This document shows positions 14,581 to 21,075 of a stretch of 24,576 nucleotides of DNA, in pieces (position 1 is the stretch's first letter; the number at the start of each line of letters is the position of its first letter). The notes beneath the pieces were generated by a model that did no database searches, was not told where the DNA came from, and saw only the letters and a program-made list of their open reading frames with translations. The position numbers and the translations under genes were made by a program. Location: positions 1-24,576 of IMG/VR virus record IMGVR_UViG_3300022658_000087. One strand, written 5' to 3'. This stretch comes from a virus.

Positions 14581-15345
14581 TTACTCCGTGAAGATCAGGG
14601 AGCCCACAGAGCCGGTGACCGGATCTGCGAATGCCGAGATATCCATGTCGAGCATGCTGAAGTCATCCTGCTTCGGATCGAAGCTGAGTTTCTTCGCTGT
14701 GCAGGCACCCAGCCGGAAGTAAGCCTGCTTACCTTGGAAGCGGCAAGACAGATCCAGACCAAAGATCGGCACGGTGCCCATGGCGATGTTGTTGAAGGTC
14801 ACCGACTTGCCGGATGCCAGGGTGTAGGTGTAGGCATAGCTGATGTACACGGTCTTGGCGGTGTCTGCAGCCGCAAAGGTGTACACGGCACCGGCCAAGC
14901 TGTACTGGCCAGTGGCAGGCGCGCTGGCCACGCGCTGCATGGGCACGCCGTTGCTATCCAGCACGCCCAGGTCGCGCAGATACGTGCCGCTATTGGGTGG
15001 CGTGACGGTAATCGTGAAGGGCGTGGTGGGAATCGCCTGACCGGTCAAATCTTCCTGTGCAGCGGTCAGCGTGCCAGCGGTAAGGCCTTGTCCGAGAAAC
15101 AGGTCGTTGAAGATGCGGCCAGCGATCTGGGCGAACTTGGCCTTGACCGCCACCTTCATCTTGCCACCGCCCAGGGCAACGGGGAATGCGAGCTGGCCAT
15201 ACAGCTCTTTGATGTCGCGGTCGATCTCTAGGGAGACGTCGCTCAGCGTGCCGAACTTGATCGGCGTCGGATTGGCAATGGTGTTGCCCAGGGCGTCGGC
15301 GGTGGCAGCGCCCCAGAGGGTGCCGGTACCAAAATGGTATTGCAT
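14581..15345 (-). CDS. Major tail protein (tail tube subunit)
   Basis: The 254-residue product is beta-rich with an Ala/Gly/Thr-rich middle, typical of siphovirus tube subunits. It starts MQYHFGTGTLWGAATADALG. It contains KFGTLSDVSLEIDRDIKELYG, a pattern typical of tube proteins, and ends DADPVTGSVGSLIF-like. Its place between a tail terminator and the chaperone pair supports the call. A long internal insertion (about residues 95-170: TPPNSGTYLRDLGVLD, then an Ig-like YSLAGAVYTF) may be an exposed domain on the tube surface. AAGGA lies about eight bases before the ATG. Confidence 0.85.
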   Translation of the reverse strand: MQYHFGTGTLWGAATADALGNTIANPTPIKFGTLSDVSLEIDRDIKELYGQLAFPVALGGGKMKVAVKAKFAQIAGRIFNDLFLGQGLTAGTLTAAQEDLTGQAIPTTPFTITVTPPNSGTYLRDLGVLDSNGVPMQRVASAPATGQYSLAGAVYTFAAADTAKTVYISYAYTYTLASGKSVTFNNIAMGTVPIFGLDLSCRFQGKQAYFRLGACTAKKLSFDPKQDDFSMLDMDISAFADPVTGSVGSLIFTE

Positions 15346-15384
15346 GGTGCGTTCCTTTCAATGGGGTCGCAAGGTGGATGAAAA

Positions 15385-15816
15385 CTAGGCCGCGCGGGTG
15401 ATATCCGCAGCGTTGGTGAGGAAGGTGAACAAGTAGCGCACAGTGAGCGTGCCCGCAGTGCGATCGGCCTCTTGGCCGTTGAAGCTCTCGCCGATCCGGC
15501 GAACACTGGCCACCAAAGCCAGCAGCTGCGCATCGTTCATGACGATCGCGTGCATGGGCACATCAACCGCATCAGCCAGGCTGTCCCACGGGTCGCCGCG
15601 CACGAAGATTTCGAGTGCGACTTCCAATTGGTTTTTGTCGGCCATAGTGGCCTGCCTGTTGATCGGGTTGTCCTGCGGCATGATGACCAGGGCCGGAGAG
15701 GTGGCCCGTGTGATACTGACTTCGCGGGACCGAAAGACCTGAGCGCCACCCGGAGGTGCCGCTGAGAGTGCAGCGTTCAACCGGGTCAGGATCTGCTCGC
15801 GGATCGATGAGGGCAT
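15385..15816 (-). CDS. Tail terminator / minor tail protein (gpU-like position)
   Basis: The 143-residue product begins MPSSIREQILTRLNAAL and has a compact alpha-beta pattern: an N-terminal helix, strands around VFRSREVSIT and ALVIMPQDN, and a C-terminal TLTVRYLFTFLT strand. These are features of ring-forming tail terminators that cap the tube and join it to the head. It lies directly upstream of the tube gene. Its identity rests on position and general pattern rather than a clear motif. Confidence 0.7.
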   Translation of the reverse strand: MPSSIREQILTRLNAALSAAPPGGAQVFRSREVSITRATSPALVIMPQDNPINRQATMADKNQLEVALEIFVRGDPWDSLADAVDVPMHAIVMNDAQLLALVASVRRIGESFNGQEADRTAGTLTVRYLFTFLTNAADITRAA

Positions 15817-15818
15817 GG

Positions 15819-15992
15819 TTACTCAGCGGGGTGGTGATCGAGCGCCGCACCGTCATTGCTGTCGGTGATGGGCTCGACTTTGTCGGCATGGACCTTGGCC
15901 ACGTCTTCGCTCAGCTCGATGGTGTCGCCGCCAGTTTTGACGGTGTTGTCGCTGTCGCGGAAGCTGTGACCAGGAAGGATGCGGTACTTCAT
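15819..15992 (-). CDS. Very small phage protein, related in pattern to the gene at 16307
   Basis: The 57-residue reading frame runs from ATG at 15992 to TAA at 15819 and has AAGGA about seven bases upstream. The sequence starts MKYRILPGHSFRD. It contains GGDTIELSEDVAKVHADKVEPI. The same pattern of residues (MK[FY], G-D-T, acidic-D-x-A, K-x-E-P) appears at the start of the 106-residue protein nearby, which suggests one small fold used twice. It is charged and soluble, with no known function. It lies between the head-tail joining protein and the tail terminator and fills a gap that would otherwise be empty. Confidence 0.75.
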   Translation of the reverse strand: MKYRILPGHSFRDSDNTVKTGGDTIELSEDVAKVHADKVEPITDSNDGAALDHHPAE

Positions 15993-16003
15993 GGGACGGG
16001 TCC

Positions 16004-16288
16004 TTACTTGGAAAGGGTGAGGTGGTTGAAAACACCGTCATCGACCGAGAGGACATCGCGCACCACAAAGGCCTGCCCGTCCACGGTGATGTTGCTGCCG
16101 CTGACGATGGATGCCGATACGACATCCACGGTCTTGCACTCCAACAGGTACATGGTGGACAGCACGTTGACCCCGGCAGCTGCCAGGGTCTCATCGGGCT
16201 TGTTCAAGATGCCAGTGAAGTTGACAGCGCCGCAGCTGCAGGGCACGCCGAAGTCGCGCAGGAAGACGTCGGTGTTTTCGGTGAACAT
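16004..16288 (-). CDS. Probable head-tail joining protein
   Basis: The 94-residue product starts MFTENTDVFLRDFGVPCSCG and is beta-rich (VDVVSASIVSGSNITVDG, AFVVRDVLSVDDG). Its size, position between capsid and tail terminator, and the N-terminal FxxDFGV pattern suit a lambda FII-type joining protein that lets the tail dock. A Cys pair (CSC, residues 17-19) is present. The ribosome site is weak. The assignment is from context and general similarity, not a diagnostic motif. Confidence 0.65.
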   Translation of the reverse strand: MFTENTDVFLRDFGVPCSCGAVNFTGILNKPDETLAAAGVNVLSTMYLLECKTVDVVSASIVSGSNITVDGQAFVVRDVLSVDDGVFNHLTLSK

Positions 16289-16306
16289 GGCCTACGCAGC
16301 GCCCTG

Positions 16307-16627
16307 TTACTGAGCGGGCGGTGCCTGTGGCGCTTGCGCCTGGGCTGCCAGTGCGTTGGCAACGGCCACGGCAATCAGGCTGGCCAGTTGGGCGGGATCG
16401 ACGCCAGCTACAGGGGGCGGAGACACCGGTGCATGGCGGGCATTGACGAAAGCTGTTGCAGCCTTGTCCAGCGGCTCCAGCTTGTGCAGGTGCTTGGTGG
16501 CGGTGTCGTCGTCGAAATCGACGGTGTCGCCCTCGTAGTAGCTGTTGGTTTGTTCGACGGGCTTGTCGTTGACCTTGACGATGCGGGTGTCGTGAATGAC
16601 GAAACCTTCGCGGACTTGGAATTTCAT
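16307..16627 (-). CDS. Small phage protein after the capsid gene, unknown function
   Basis: The 106-residue protein starts MKFQVREGFVIHD. Its first 55 residues resemble the 57-residue product encoded at 15819-15992. The end is Ala/Pro/Gln-rich and flexible (PPPVAGVDPAQLA, then QAQAPQAPPAQ). The sequence looks like a small beta-fold (GDTVDFDDDTA) with a low-complexity tail, possibly a head-surface or decoration protein. No family is recognised. GGAGAT lies about six bases before its ATG, after the hairpin that follows the capsid gene. Confidence 0.65.
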   Translation of the reverse strand: MKFQVREGFVIHDTRIVKVNDKPVEQTNSYYEGDTVDFDDDTATKHLHKLEPLDKAATAFVNARHAPVSPPPVAGVDPAQLASLIAVAVANALAAQAQAPQAPPAQ

Positions 16628-16650
16628 GGAGATCTCCAGGGAGGAAGAGG

Positions 16651-16686
16651 AAATGCAAACACCCAGCAGGCCATGGGCCTGCTGGG
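16651..16686 (-). terminator. Hairpin between the small 106-residue gene and the capsid gene
   Basis: The plus strand CCCAGCAGGCC (16662-16672) and GGCCTGCTGGG (16676-16686) form a perfect 11-bp stem with a 3-base loop. On the minus strand it lies upstream of the 106-residue gene and just after the capsid gene. The bases after it (TGTTTGCATTT) are partly T-rich. This could be a partial terminator that keeps capsid mRNA in excess, or a 3' stability hairpin for that mRNA. Confidence 0.75.
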
Positions 16687-16716
16687 GACTGACCGGGCGG
16701 GTGCCTGGTAGGTGGC

Positions 16717-18795
16717 TTAGAAGCCGGGGGTCAACGCGTCGGACATGACGGCGAAGGACGCACCGTGGCGCACGCCGATGTCAGCGGTCTGGATGGCGCG
16801 GATCACCACATCGCCCGACTTGAAGTAAGTCGAGTCGTAGGGGTTGATGGCGATTTCCAGCGCGCCCCATTCGGCGATCAGCAGCTCCAGCCAGTTGCCG
16901 AAGATCAACTCCGAGCAAATGCCGTTGCTGGTGCCCTTGGTCAAGTTGCTGCGCAACTGCTGGCTAACGGCGTAGGGGTAGCCCTTGACCGTGTCGGGGT
17001 TGCCGTTGGACAGGCCGCCTTGTGGGTCCCACAGGTACTGACCGGTGGAGGCCTTCAGGGTTGCCAGGTAGCCGTAGGCCTTGGCGTTGAAGGCAAAGCC
17101 CAGATTGCTCTGCGGAGCGTTGGCGATCTTGGGAGCGCTGTACAGCTGGATCAGGTGATCGAAGCTGAGCGCCAGACCGTTGGTGCCGCCCACCACAGAG
17201 CCCACGCCCGCCTGGTTGATGATGCCGGTGGGCTGGCCACCGGTACCGCTTCCAGACAAGGCAGCCAGATCCAGGCCGAGGCCGATCTGGGCCAGCAGGT
17301 CGGCGCGCGCAATCATCTCGATCGCGGGCGTGGACTGCAGCAGCATGAGTCGGCTGATGACGCCCCAGCTGGTGATGTTTTTGGGCGAGAGCGATACCTT
17401 GTCGAAGGTGGCTTCGGACTCGGTTCCGGCAGTCAGTTCGCCCACCCACGATGTGGCGGCTGCGGTGATCTGGCGGGGGATGTCCACCTTGCCCACAAGG
17501 CCGCTCAGGAAGCGTGCGCCCAACTTGGGGGTGACCATGGTGTTGCGCAGCACCTCGATCCAGTTGTCGGACAGCAACTGAGTGGCCACCATGGCACCAC
17601 CGGTGCCGGTAGCGCCCACTGCGAAGGGGGCACGCTGCTGCATCTTGGAGCCACCGGCTGCCATGGCCCAGGCGCGACGGTGTTCGTCGTCGGGCGCGAA
17701 AGGCAGGTTGGTGGGCACGAAGAAGCCTTGGCCACTTTCTTTGCCCAGCTGCTTGGCGATCTCGGTGGAGACCTCACGCTCAAATCCCGCCTCTTTCCAG
17801 TTGTTGTTGTAGATGGCGCGGATGGCCTTGATCAGGCTGTAGCTGCGGGACTCGGCATCGGTCATGTCGACGCGAGCGCCCACGGGCTTGACCTGCTGGC
17901 CTTTTTCCATCGCTTCCAGGAAGGCGCTGCGGGCCTGCTCGACCGAGCTGCCACCTTCGATGTGCAGATCGGCGAGAGCGCCGTTGTTCCAGCGCTCACC
18001 GAGTTTGCGAATCGCGGTCTGGCGTTCACGCTCGTTTTTGCGCTCTTGCTCCCAGTTGGGAGCTGCGGGGGGAGTGGCGGTGTTGGTGCCGCCGCCTGCG
18101 CTGCGTTCGGTCTCGACCGCATTCTGCAGAATGTGCTTGGGTTTCATGGGATTTCCTTCGGTTGATGTTTCGGCGGCTGCCGGGGGTTGCGCTGGTGTGC
18201 GTGTTGCCACGTGCACCCGCGTGGGGTAGCCCTGGTCCGCACTGCGGCCGACACCCACGGTGGGGTCGGCTGCGATGGTGAGCAGGGAAATTTCAAAAGC
18301 CACCCAGTTCTGGGCGGTGTAGGTGTCATCGCGGCTGTAGCGATCGGGGTCTTCCGTCTCGCAGATGTAGTCGCTGGCGACGTACATAAATGACACGTTG
18401 CGCACGATGCGGTCTTGCACCTGGTTCATGGCCCAGGTGCCGCGCTCATCCTTGCCGAAGCGCACGATGGCGTGGCCACGCTTGTCATCGCCGATCCAGG
18501 CGCGCTCGATGACGCCCAGCACATCGTCAGGGTCATGGCCCCACAGCAAGTTGCCGCCGTCATTCAAGCGGGACAGATCGGCAGCGCCTGGTGCATGGCT
18601 GAGCACCTCGGTTCCGTACCAGCGGTCCACCGGATACTCCGAGCTGAATGTCAGCTCGCAGGTGCGGTTTTCAACGTCGACCTGTGGGGCTTCGTCGGCG
18701 CGGTAGGACACCACGCGGGTTTGCTGGGGCAGCAGCTCGCCGTCTTTGAGACGACGGCGCTCCGTTGCATGCGGGGGAGCGAGTCTAGTTGTCAT
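16717..18795 (-). CDS. Prohead protease / major capsid protein fusion
   Basis: I chose the ATG at 18795, which has GGAGG 8 bases upstream and overlaps the portal stop; an open frame extends further upstream but that part looks like noise. The product is 692 residues. Residues about 1-200 look like a U35-type prohead protease: GHDPDDVLGV (likely catalytic His87), VRNVSFMY (likely Ser135) and the family-typical EISLLTIAADP. A Pro/Ala-rich linker with many Thr and Glu follows, and then an HK97-fold capsid region from about 217: a long charged helix-rich scaffold-like segment (QERKNERERQTAIRKLGERW), LLSDNWIEVLRNTMV, VDIPRQI and the C-terminal ALEIAINPYDS type. It self-assembles and is presumably cleaved during maturation. 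Confidence 0.9.
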   Translation of the reverse strand: MTTRLAPPHATERRRLKDGELLPQQTRVVSYRADEAPQVDVENRTCELTFSSEYPVDRWYGTEVLSHAPGAADLSRLNDGGNLLWGHDPDDVLGVIERAWIGDDKRGHAIVRFGKDERGTWAMNQVQDRIVRNVSFMYVASDYICETEDPDRYSRDDTYTAQNWVAFEISLLTIAADPTVGVGRSADQGYPTRVHVATRTPAQPPAAAETSTEGNPMKPKHILQNAVETERSAGGGTNTATPPAAPNWEQERKNERERQTAIRKLGERWNNGALADLHIEGGSSVEQARSAFLEAMEKGQQVKPVGARVDMTDAESRSYSLIKAIRAIYNNNWKEAGFEREVSTEIAKQLGKESGQGFFVPTNLPFAPDDEHRRAWAMAAGGSKMQQRAPFAVGATGTGGAMVATQLLSDNWIEVLRNTMVTPKLGARFLSGLVGKVDIPRQITAAATSWVGELTAGTESEATFDKVSLSPKNITSWGVISRLMLLQSTPAIEMIARADLLAQIGLGLDLAALSGSGTGGQPTGIINQAGVGSVVGGTNGLALSFDHLIQLYSAPKIANAPQSNLGFAFNAKAYGYLATLKASTGQYLWDPQGGLSNGNPDTVKGYPYAVSQQLRSNLTKGTSNGICSELIFGNWLELLIAEWGALEIAINPYDSTYFKSGDVVIRAIQTADIGVRHGASFAVMSDALTPGF
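18145..18158 (-). promoter_or_regulatory. Internal ribosome site and ATG for a capsid-only product
   Basis: Inside the fusion gene the minus strand reads AAGGA, six bases, then ATG at 18147, in frame. This would give a 476-residue capsid protein lacking the protease. The site lies at the linker between the two domains, just where a separate capsid gene would start. It suggests that capsid subunits are made in excess over the protease fusion. Confidence 0.6.
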
Positions 18796-20491
18796 CGGTT
18801 TCACCTCCTGATGGGGTCGATGGGTTATCGGGTTCGGCGGGCTTCGCTTCGCCGCCAGCGTTGCCACTGGCTGCAGCTGCTGGGTCGGGTTGCACCTGCC
18901 CCTTGTCGGTGACCTGCGACGGATCGGTGTCGAGCACCAGGCCGTAGCGCTTGGCCAGCGCGATTTCGTCGCGGCGGCGACGGAAGTGCTCTTCGATGTC
19001 TTCGCCCTTCTCGGCCAGGACATCGGTCAACGTGGCGAAACCAGATCGCACATCGGACTTGGCAGCAGCACCTTCCTTGGCAGGGTCGATCCACTTCCAG
19101 CCACGTGGGGCCCAGCGGATTGCCTGGTAGACCTCGGGGGCTGTCTCGTAAGCGGGCAGCTGCAGGACGCCGCCGAGCACCGCCATTTCCAGCCAGGCTT
19201 CGAACACGGGCTGACAAAGGGTCTCGACCAGCCACTCCTGCAAAATGCTCCACAGCTCACGGTCATCAAGCAAGGCAAGGCGGCTGGAGCTGTAGTTGCT
19301 CTGGCTGTAGTCGCGCGAGAGGCTTTCGTAACTCACGCCCACACCGGCCGCCACTGACCGCAACATGAAGCGCATGAACGGATCAAGCGCAGCATTCGGG
19401 CGGGTGGGATTGAAGCCCTGGAAGGTCTCGCCGGGCTCCAGGTCGAGGATGATGCCGGGCGACATGTCGGTGACGCGCTCGCCGTCCATCACGTCGTCTG
19501 CATCTTCCGCACCGTCGCCAGGGATATCGACTTCCGGCTTTTGACGGAAGCCCATGATCGCGGCGCTGCTGCGGGCAGCGATGATCTCGGCCTCTTCATA
19601 ACCGCCCATGTGCCGCAGCTTTACCAGCGTGGCGTGCAACCAGGGCACACCGCGCGTTTGGTACGGCCGCTCGAAGAGCGCGATGTGGATGATTTCGTCG
19701 GCCGGGACGCGCACGAAATTGGAACTGGCCAAGGTGGCGCTGGCCATGGTGTCACCGGGGTGGCGTGGGTGCAGCCAGTAGGCCACCGGGCGCTGCCACT
19801 CATCCACCTCGACACCCATGCGGATCTCGTTGCCGGTCTCGCTGACGCGGCCGGTCCAGGTTTCCACAATCTGATCGGACTCGATGATTTCCAGCGCCAT
19901 CATCACGCGGCTGTCCGCAAATTTCTTGCGGATGATGCGCACCAGGATTTCGCCGCTTTCAAAGACGCCGTCCATGATGAGCTGCTGAAGGCGGGCCCAG
20001 CTCAGCTTCCCGGCTGTGTGGCAGCGCTTGGCAGCAGTCCAATGTTTCCACTGGGCCTCGATCGCGTCATTGGTCTTGTCGTCAAAAGCGTCGCCGCGAC
20101 GCTTCTTAACTTGGGCCTGCAGCTTGATACCGCGCCCGACCACGTTGAGTTTGACCACGCGCTTGGCGTTTTTGGCGTACTCATTGTCTCGGCACAGTTG
20201 GCGGCTGCGGTTGCGCAAGGGCCGCAGGCTGGTGACCAGCTCGCTGTCGGCCGTGGTGCCATTGGCTACCCAATCGGCCGTGGTGCGGCCGAACTCCGCG
20301 CCGCCGTACATACGCTTGGCGCGTGCAGACGTCTGCACAGCTTGCGCGTTGCGGGCATGTCGAATGGTTTCCGGGCCATGGCGTTGCCGCCAGTTCTGCA
20401 GCACTACGCTGCCGGGGACTTTCACACGCGCCTGCGCAGCCGTCCAGGCGCGCTGCGCACGCTCGGCGCGGTCGTTTTGCATTGTGTTCAT
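18785..20491 (-). CDS. Portal protein, lambda family
   Basis: The 568-residue product has the recognised style of lambda gpB-type portals. Its N-terminus contains NWRQRHGPETIRHARN-like and DWVANGTTADSELVTSL segments. A middle RQLCRDNEYAKNAKRVVKLNVVG region follows. The core contains VPADEIIHIALFERPYQTRGVPWLH and later DYSQSNYSSSRLALLDDRE. The protein forms the twelve-unit ring at the vertex through which DNA enters. The start ATG has GAGG seven bases before it and overlaps the adaptor gene (20488-20491). The C-terminal region is low-complexity, rich in Ala, Gly, Glu and Pro. The capsid gene starts 11 bases inside its end. Confidence 0.93.
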   Translation of the reverse strand: MNTMQNDRAERAQRAWTAAQARVKVPGSVVLQNWRQRHGPETIRHARNAQAVQTSARAKRMYGGAEFGRTTADWVANGTTADSELVTSLRPLRNRSRQLCRDNEYAKNAKRVVKLNVVGRGIKLQAQVKKRRGDAFDDKTNDAIEAQWKHWTAAKRCHTAGKLSWARLQQLIMDGVFESGEILVRIIRKKFADSRVMMALEIIESDQIVETWTGRVSETGNEIRMGVEVDEWQRPVAYWLHPRHPGDTMASATLASSNFVRVPADEIIHIALFERPYQTRGVPWLHATLVKLRHMGGYEEAEIIAARSSAAIMGFRQKPEVDIPGDGAEDADDVMDGERVTDMSPGIILDLEPGETFQGFNPTRPNAALDPFMRFMLRSVAAGVGVSYESLSRDYSQSNYSSSRLALLDDRELWSILQEWLVETLCQPVFEAWLEMAVLGGVLQLPAYETAPEVYQAIRWAPRGWKWIDPAKEGAAAKSDVRSGFATLTDVLAEKGEDIEEHFRRRRDEIALAKRYGLVLDTDPSQVTDKGQVQPDPAAAASGNAGGEAKPAEPDNPSTPSGGETDDN

Positions 20492-21072
20492 CGGAACCTC
20501 ACTCCAAGTCGGCCGGAGTTACCCAGGCCATTTGCTCCAGCAGCCATGCGCTTTTCGCGTGCCACGATGCGCAAGCACCGTTGCTCCATTGCGATCAGCG
20601 CCGCCATCGGTTCTTTCTTCAGTGAGCGAGAGCCGATGACGTACTCCAGCGTGGCACCGCCGCTGATGCGGGCTGTCATCTCGGCGCGTATCGCGGCCAG
20701 GTCTTTCTCAGCCTGGCTGCGGCCATCGAACGTTGACGCGGTGTTGATGCCTGCCACGTTGGGTTGCACCAGCAGCGTGCCGGTGCCCGCAGTGACACGG
20801 GCACCAGCCTTCGTCGCGATGGCTTGCCAGTACCAGGTCAGCGCTGTGGCACCGGTATTCATGGCAGCCGACTGGGTCGTGCTCAAGGCAAACGACCAGC
20901 CGATGCCCGAAGGCGTGCCGACCAGGTCAAGGTTTCCCGAAGCAATAGACCCGCGAAAGGCATAGGTCAACGTGTAGCTGCCGCTATCGACCGGGCTGCC
21001 TTTACTGTCGCTCAGCGAAAAGTCAGTCCAGCCGATGTTGTCGCCTGCGTTGATGATGGAAGGGATGCGCAT
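20488..21072 (-). CDS. Head-tail adaptor-like protein with beta-rich N-terminal domain
   Basis: The 194-residue product has two parts. Residues about 1-105 are beta-rich and resemble an Ig-like domain (DNIGWTDFSLSDSKG, LTWYWQAIATKAG). Residues about 112-175 are helical, with FDGRSQAEKDLAAIRAEM, YVIGSRSLKKEPMAALIAME and RIVAREKR, which resemble gpW-type adaptors by spacing and position. It lies between terminase large subunit and portal, where lambda gpW sits. I recognise this combined form in Burkholderiales phages but not a proven function. It could be an adaptor that plugs the portal or a decoration protein fused to an adaptor. Confidence 0.65.
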   Translation of the reverse strand: MRIPSIINAGDNIGWTDFSLSDSKGSPVDSGSYTLTYAFRGSIASGNLDLVGTPSGIGWSFALSTTQSAAMNTGATALTWYWQAIATKAGARVTAGTGTLLVQPNVAGINTASTFDGRSQAEKDLAAIRAEMTARISGGATLEYVIGSRSLKKEPMAALIAMEQRCLRIVAREKRMAAGANGLGNSGRLGVRFR

Positions 21073-21075
21073 AGG

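Noticed and set aside
16765-18165. Plus-strand open frame of 466 codons
   Set aside because: It is the mirror of the capsid coding region, is Gly/His/Asp-rich without domain features and has no ribosome site.
18796-19023. 76-codon N-terminal extension of the capsid fusion frame
   Set aside because: It lies inside the portal gene, has Arg/Ser/Pro-rich noise composition, and a strong ribosome site supports the ATG at 18795.
19541-20965. Plus-strand open frame of 474 codons
   Set aside because: It is antisense to portal and adaptor genes, with low-information composition and no recognisable domain.
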